A stretch of DNA of 5,624 nucleotides from Bacillota bacterium (GTDB lineage: Bacteria; Bacillota; Dethiobacteria; DTU022; UBA8154). The DNA lies in the NCBI GenBank assembly GCA_003456095.1, contig DMPF01000195.1, positions 1 to 5,624 on the forward strand, read 5' to 3'. Made by a program: the position numbers and the translations under genes. This document shows, piece by piece, positions 5,156-5,624 of this stretch (the stretch's first letter is position 1; every line of letters begins with the position of its first letter). The notes under the pieces were generated by a model that searched no databases, was not told the DNA's origin, and saw only the letters and a list, made by a program, of their open reading frames with translations.

Positions 5156-5624
5156 TTTCGCCGATCACCCCCACTGCCTCCACTCCCGCCTCGGGCACTA
5201 TTTCATTAAAGGAGAGAATCGGTAAATCGGGAGCATAGCGCTCCAGTAAACGGCGCAAAGGCAGGCGCACCCGGGACGAGACCAGCATCACCGGACTGTT
5301 GCCAAGATTCCGGTTTTTTTCGGTCAGGGCCAAGGCTGCTTGGATTATTTTTTGCGATAACTCCGGGGAGAGCACGGGTAAAGATCCATATACGGTTTGC
5401 TGCAACGATTCCGCAATTTTTTTCTCCAAAAGAGGAGTCAGGGTAATTGCATGCAGTTTTTTCTCTTTTTCCATAAGCCGGCTGCAGATGGTGCGGGAGA
5501 GAGCCTGGCGCACATGTTCCGTCAAGGCATCGGGATCTTTGCTGACGGGAGCAAAATCGGCCAATGCCTCCAGAATTGTGCTTAAGCCGGACAAGGGAAC
5601 CTGTTCTTTTAAAAGGTTTTGCAG
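5145..5624 (-). CDS. flhA: FlhA flagellar export-gate protein, C-terminal 159 residues only
   Basis: The frame is open to the right edge of the window, so this is the 3' end of a gene that normally encodes about 680-700 residues; the TTG at 5594 is internal. FlhA is the large membrane protein of the flagellar type III export gate. Its cytosolic C-terminal domain (FlhAc) binds chaperone-substrate complexes and forms a nonameric ring. The visible part starts LQNLLKEQVPLSGLSTILEA and continues with DPDALTEHVRQALSRTI, both strongly conserved in FlhAc. It ends with PVMLVSSRVRLPLRRLLERY, LPILSFNEI and EAVGVIGENES, the usual family end. The membrane part lies outside the window. The TAG stop at 5145-5147 lies 11 bp inside flhF, so the two are translationally coupled. 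Two A7 runs occur in this fragment (5314-5320 and 5417-5423). Confidence 0.95.
   Translation of the reverse strand: MQNLLKEQVPLSGLSTILEALADFAPVSKDPDALTEHVRQALSRTICSRLMEKEKKLHAITLTPLLEKKIAESLQQTVYGSLPVLSPELSQKIIQAALALTEKNRNLGNSPVMLVSSRVRLPLRRLLERYAPDLPILSFNEIVPEAGVEAVGVIGENES
5163..5172 (-). promoter_or_regulatory. Extended ribosome binding site of flhF within the 3' end of flhA
   Basis: GGGGGTGATC on the - strand closely follows the complement of the 16S rRNA 3' tail (GGAGGTGATC), differing at one base. It ends 7 nt before the flhF ATG at 5155. It also encodes the VGVI of the conserved FlhA C-terminus, so the same bases serve both purposes. Confidence 0.5.

Overview
The window holds two blocks that look as if they have different origins, facing each other tail to tail. 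About 1-1258 on the + strand carries the 3' part of a large DUF1156-type DNA adenine methyltransferase gene, cut by the left edge of the window. About 1278-5624 on the - strand is a compact stretch of a late flagellar operon. In transcription order it reads flhA (3' end only), flhF, flhG, a YcgR-like PilZ gene, sigD/fliA and a SwrB-like (DUF6115) gene. There are no RNA genes, no CRISPR array, no transposase gene and no gene-free stretch longer than 300 bases.

The flagellar block suggests a Gram-positive clostridial-type bacterium (Firmicutes; Peptococcaceae or Moorella-like is my best guess). The order flhA-flhF-flhG-...-sigD-swrB is that of the Bacillus/Clostridia fla/che operon, and the SwrB/DUF6115 family is typical of Firmicutes. 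Here the che genes that lie between flhG and sigD in Bacillus are replaced by one c-di-GMP receptor gene. The genes are tightly coupled: 11-, 4- and 10-bp overlaps, a 14-nt gap before sigD, then a 4-bp ATGA overlap. Together they would encode the export-gate protein FlhA, the GTPase/ATPase pair FlhF-FlhG that sets flagellar position and number, a motility brake, the sigma factor for late flagellar genes, and an activator of flagellar export.

The methyltransferase block differs in character. It carries two kinds of dispersed palindromic repeat inside its reading frame: a 47-bp nested palindrome (760-806), and a REP/REPIN-like pair of 22-bp inverted arms (1156-1258) followed by a short tandem copy (to 1273). 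The 4.3 kb flagellar block shows no such repeats. Right at the second repeat both convergent genes lose their natural stop codons and read into each other, overlapping by 424 bp. The simplest readings are a repeat-mediated recombination or insertion that fused two unrelated loci, or a chimeric assembly joined at a repeat. The sequence alone cannot separate these.

I found no clearly new system. The points most worth a second look are this junction, the protein-coding palindromic repeats, the possible defence-island origin of the methyltransferase, the PilZ gene placed inside the flhG-sigD interval, and A7-A8 tracts in every flagellar gene.
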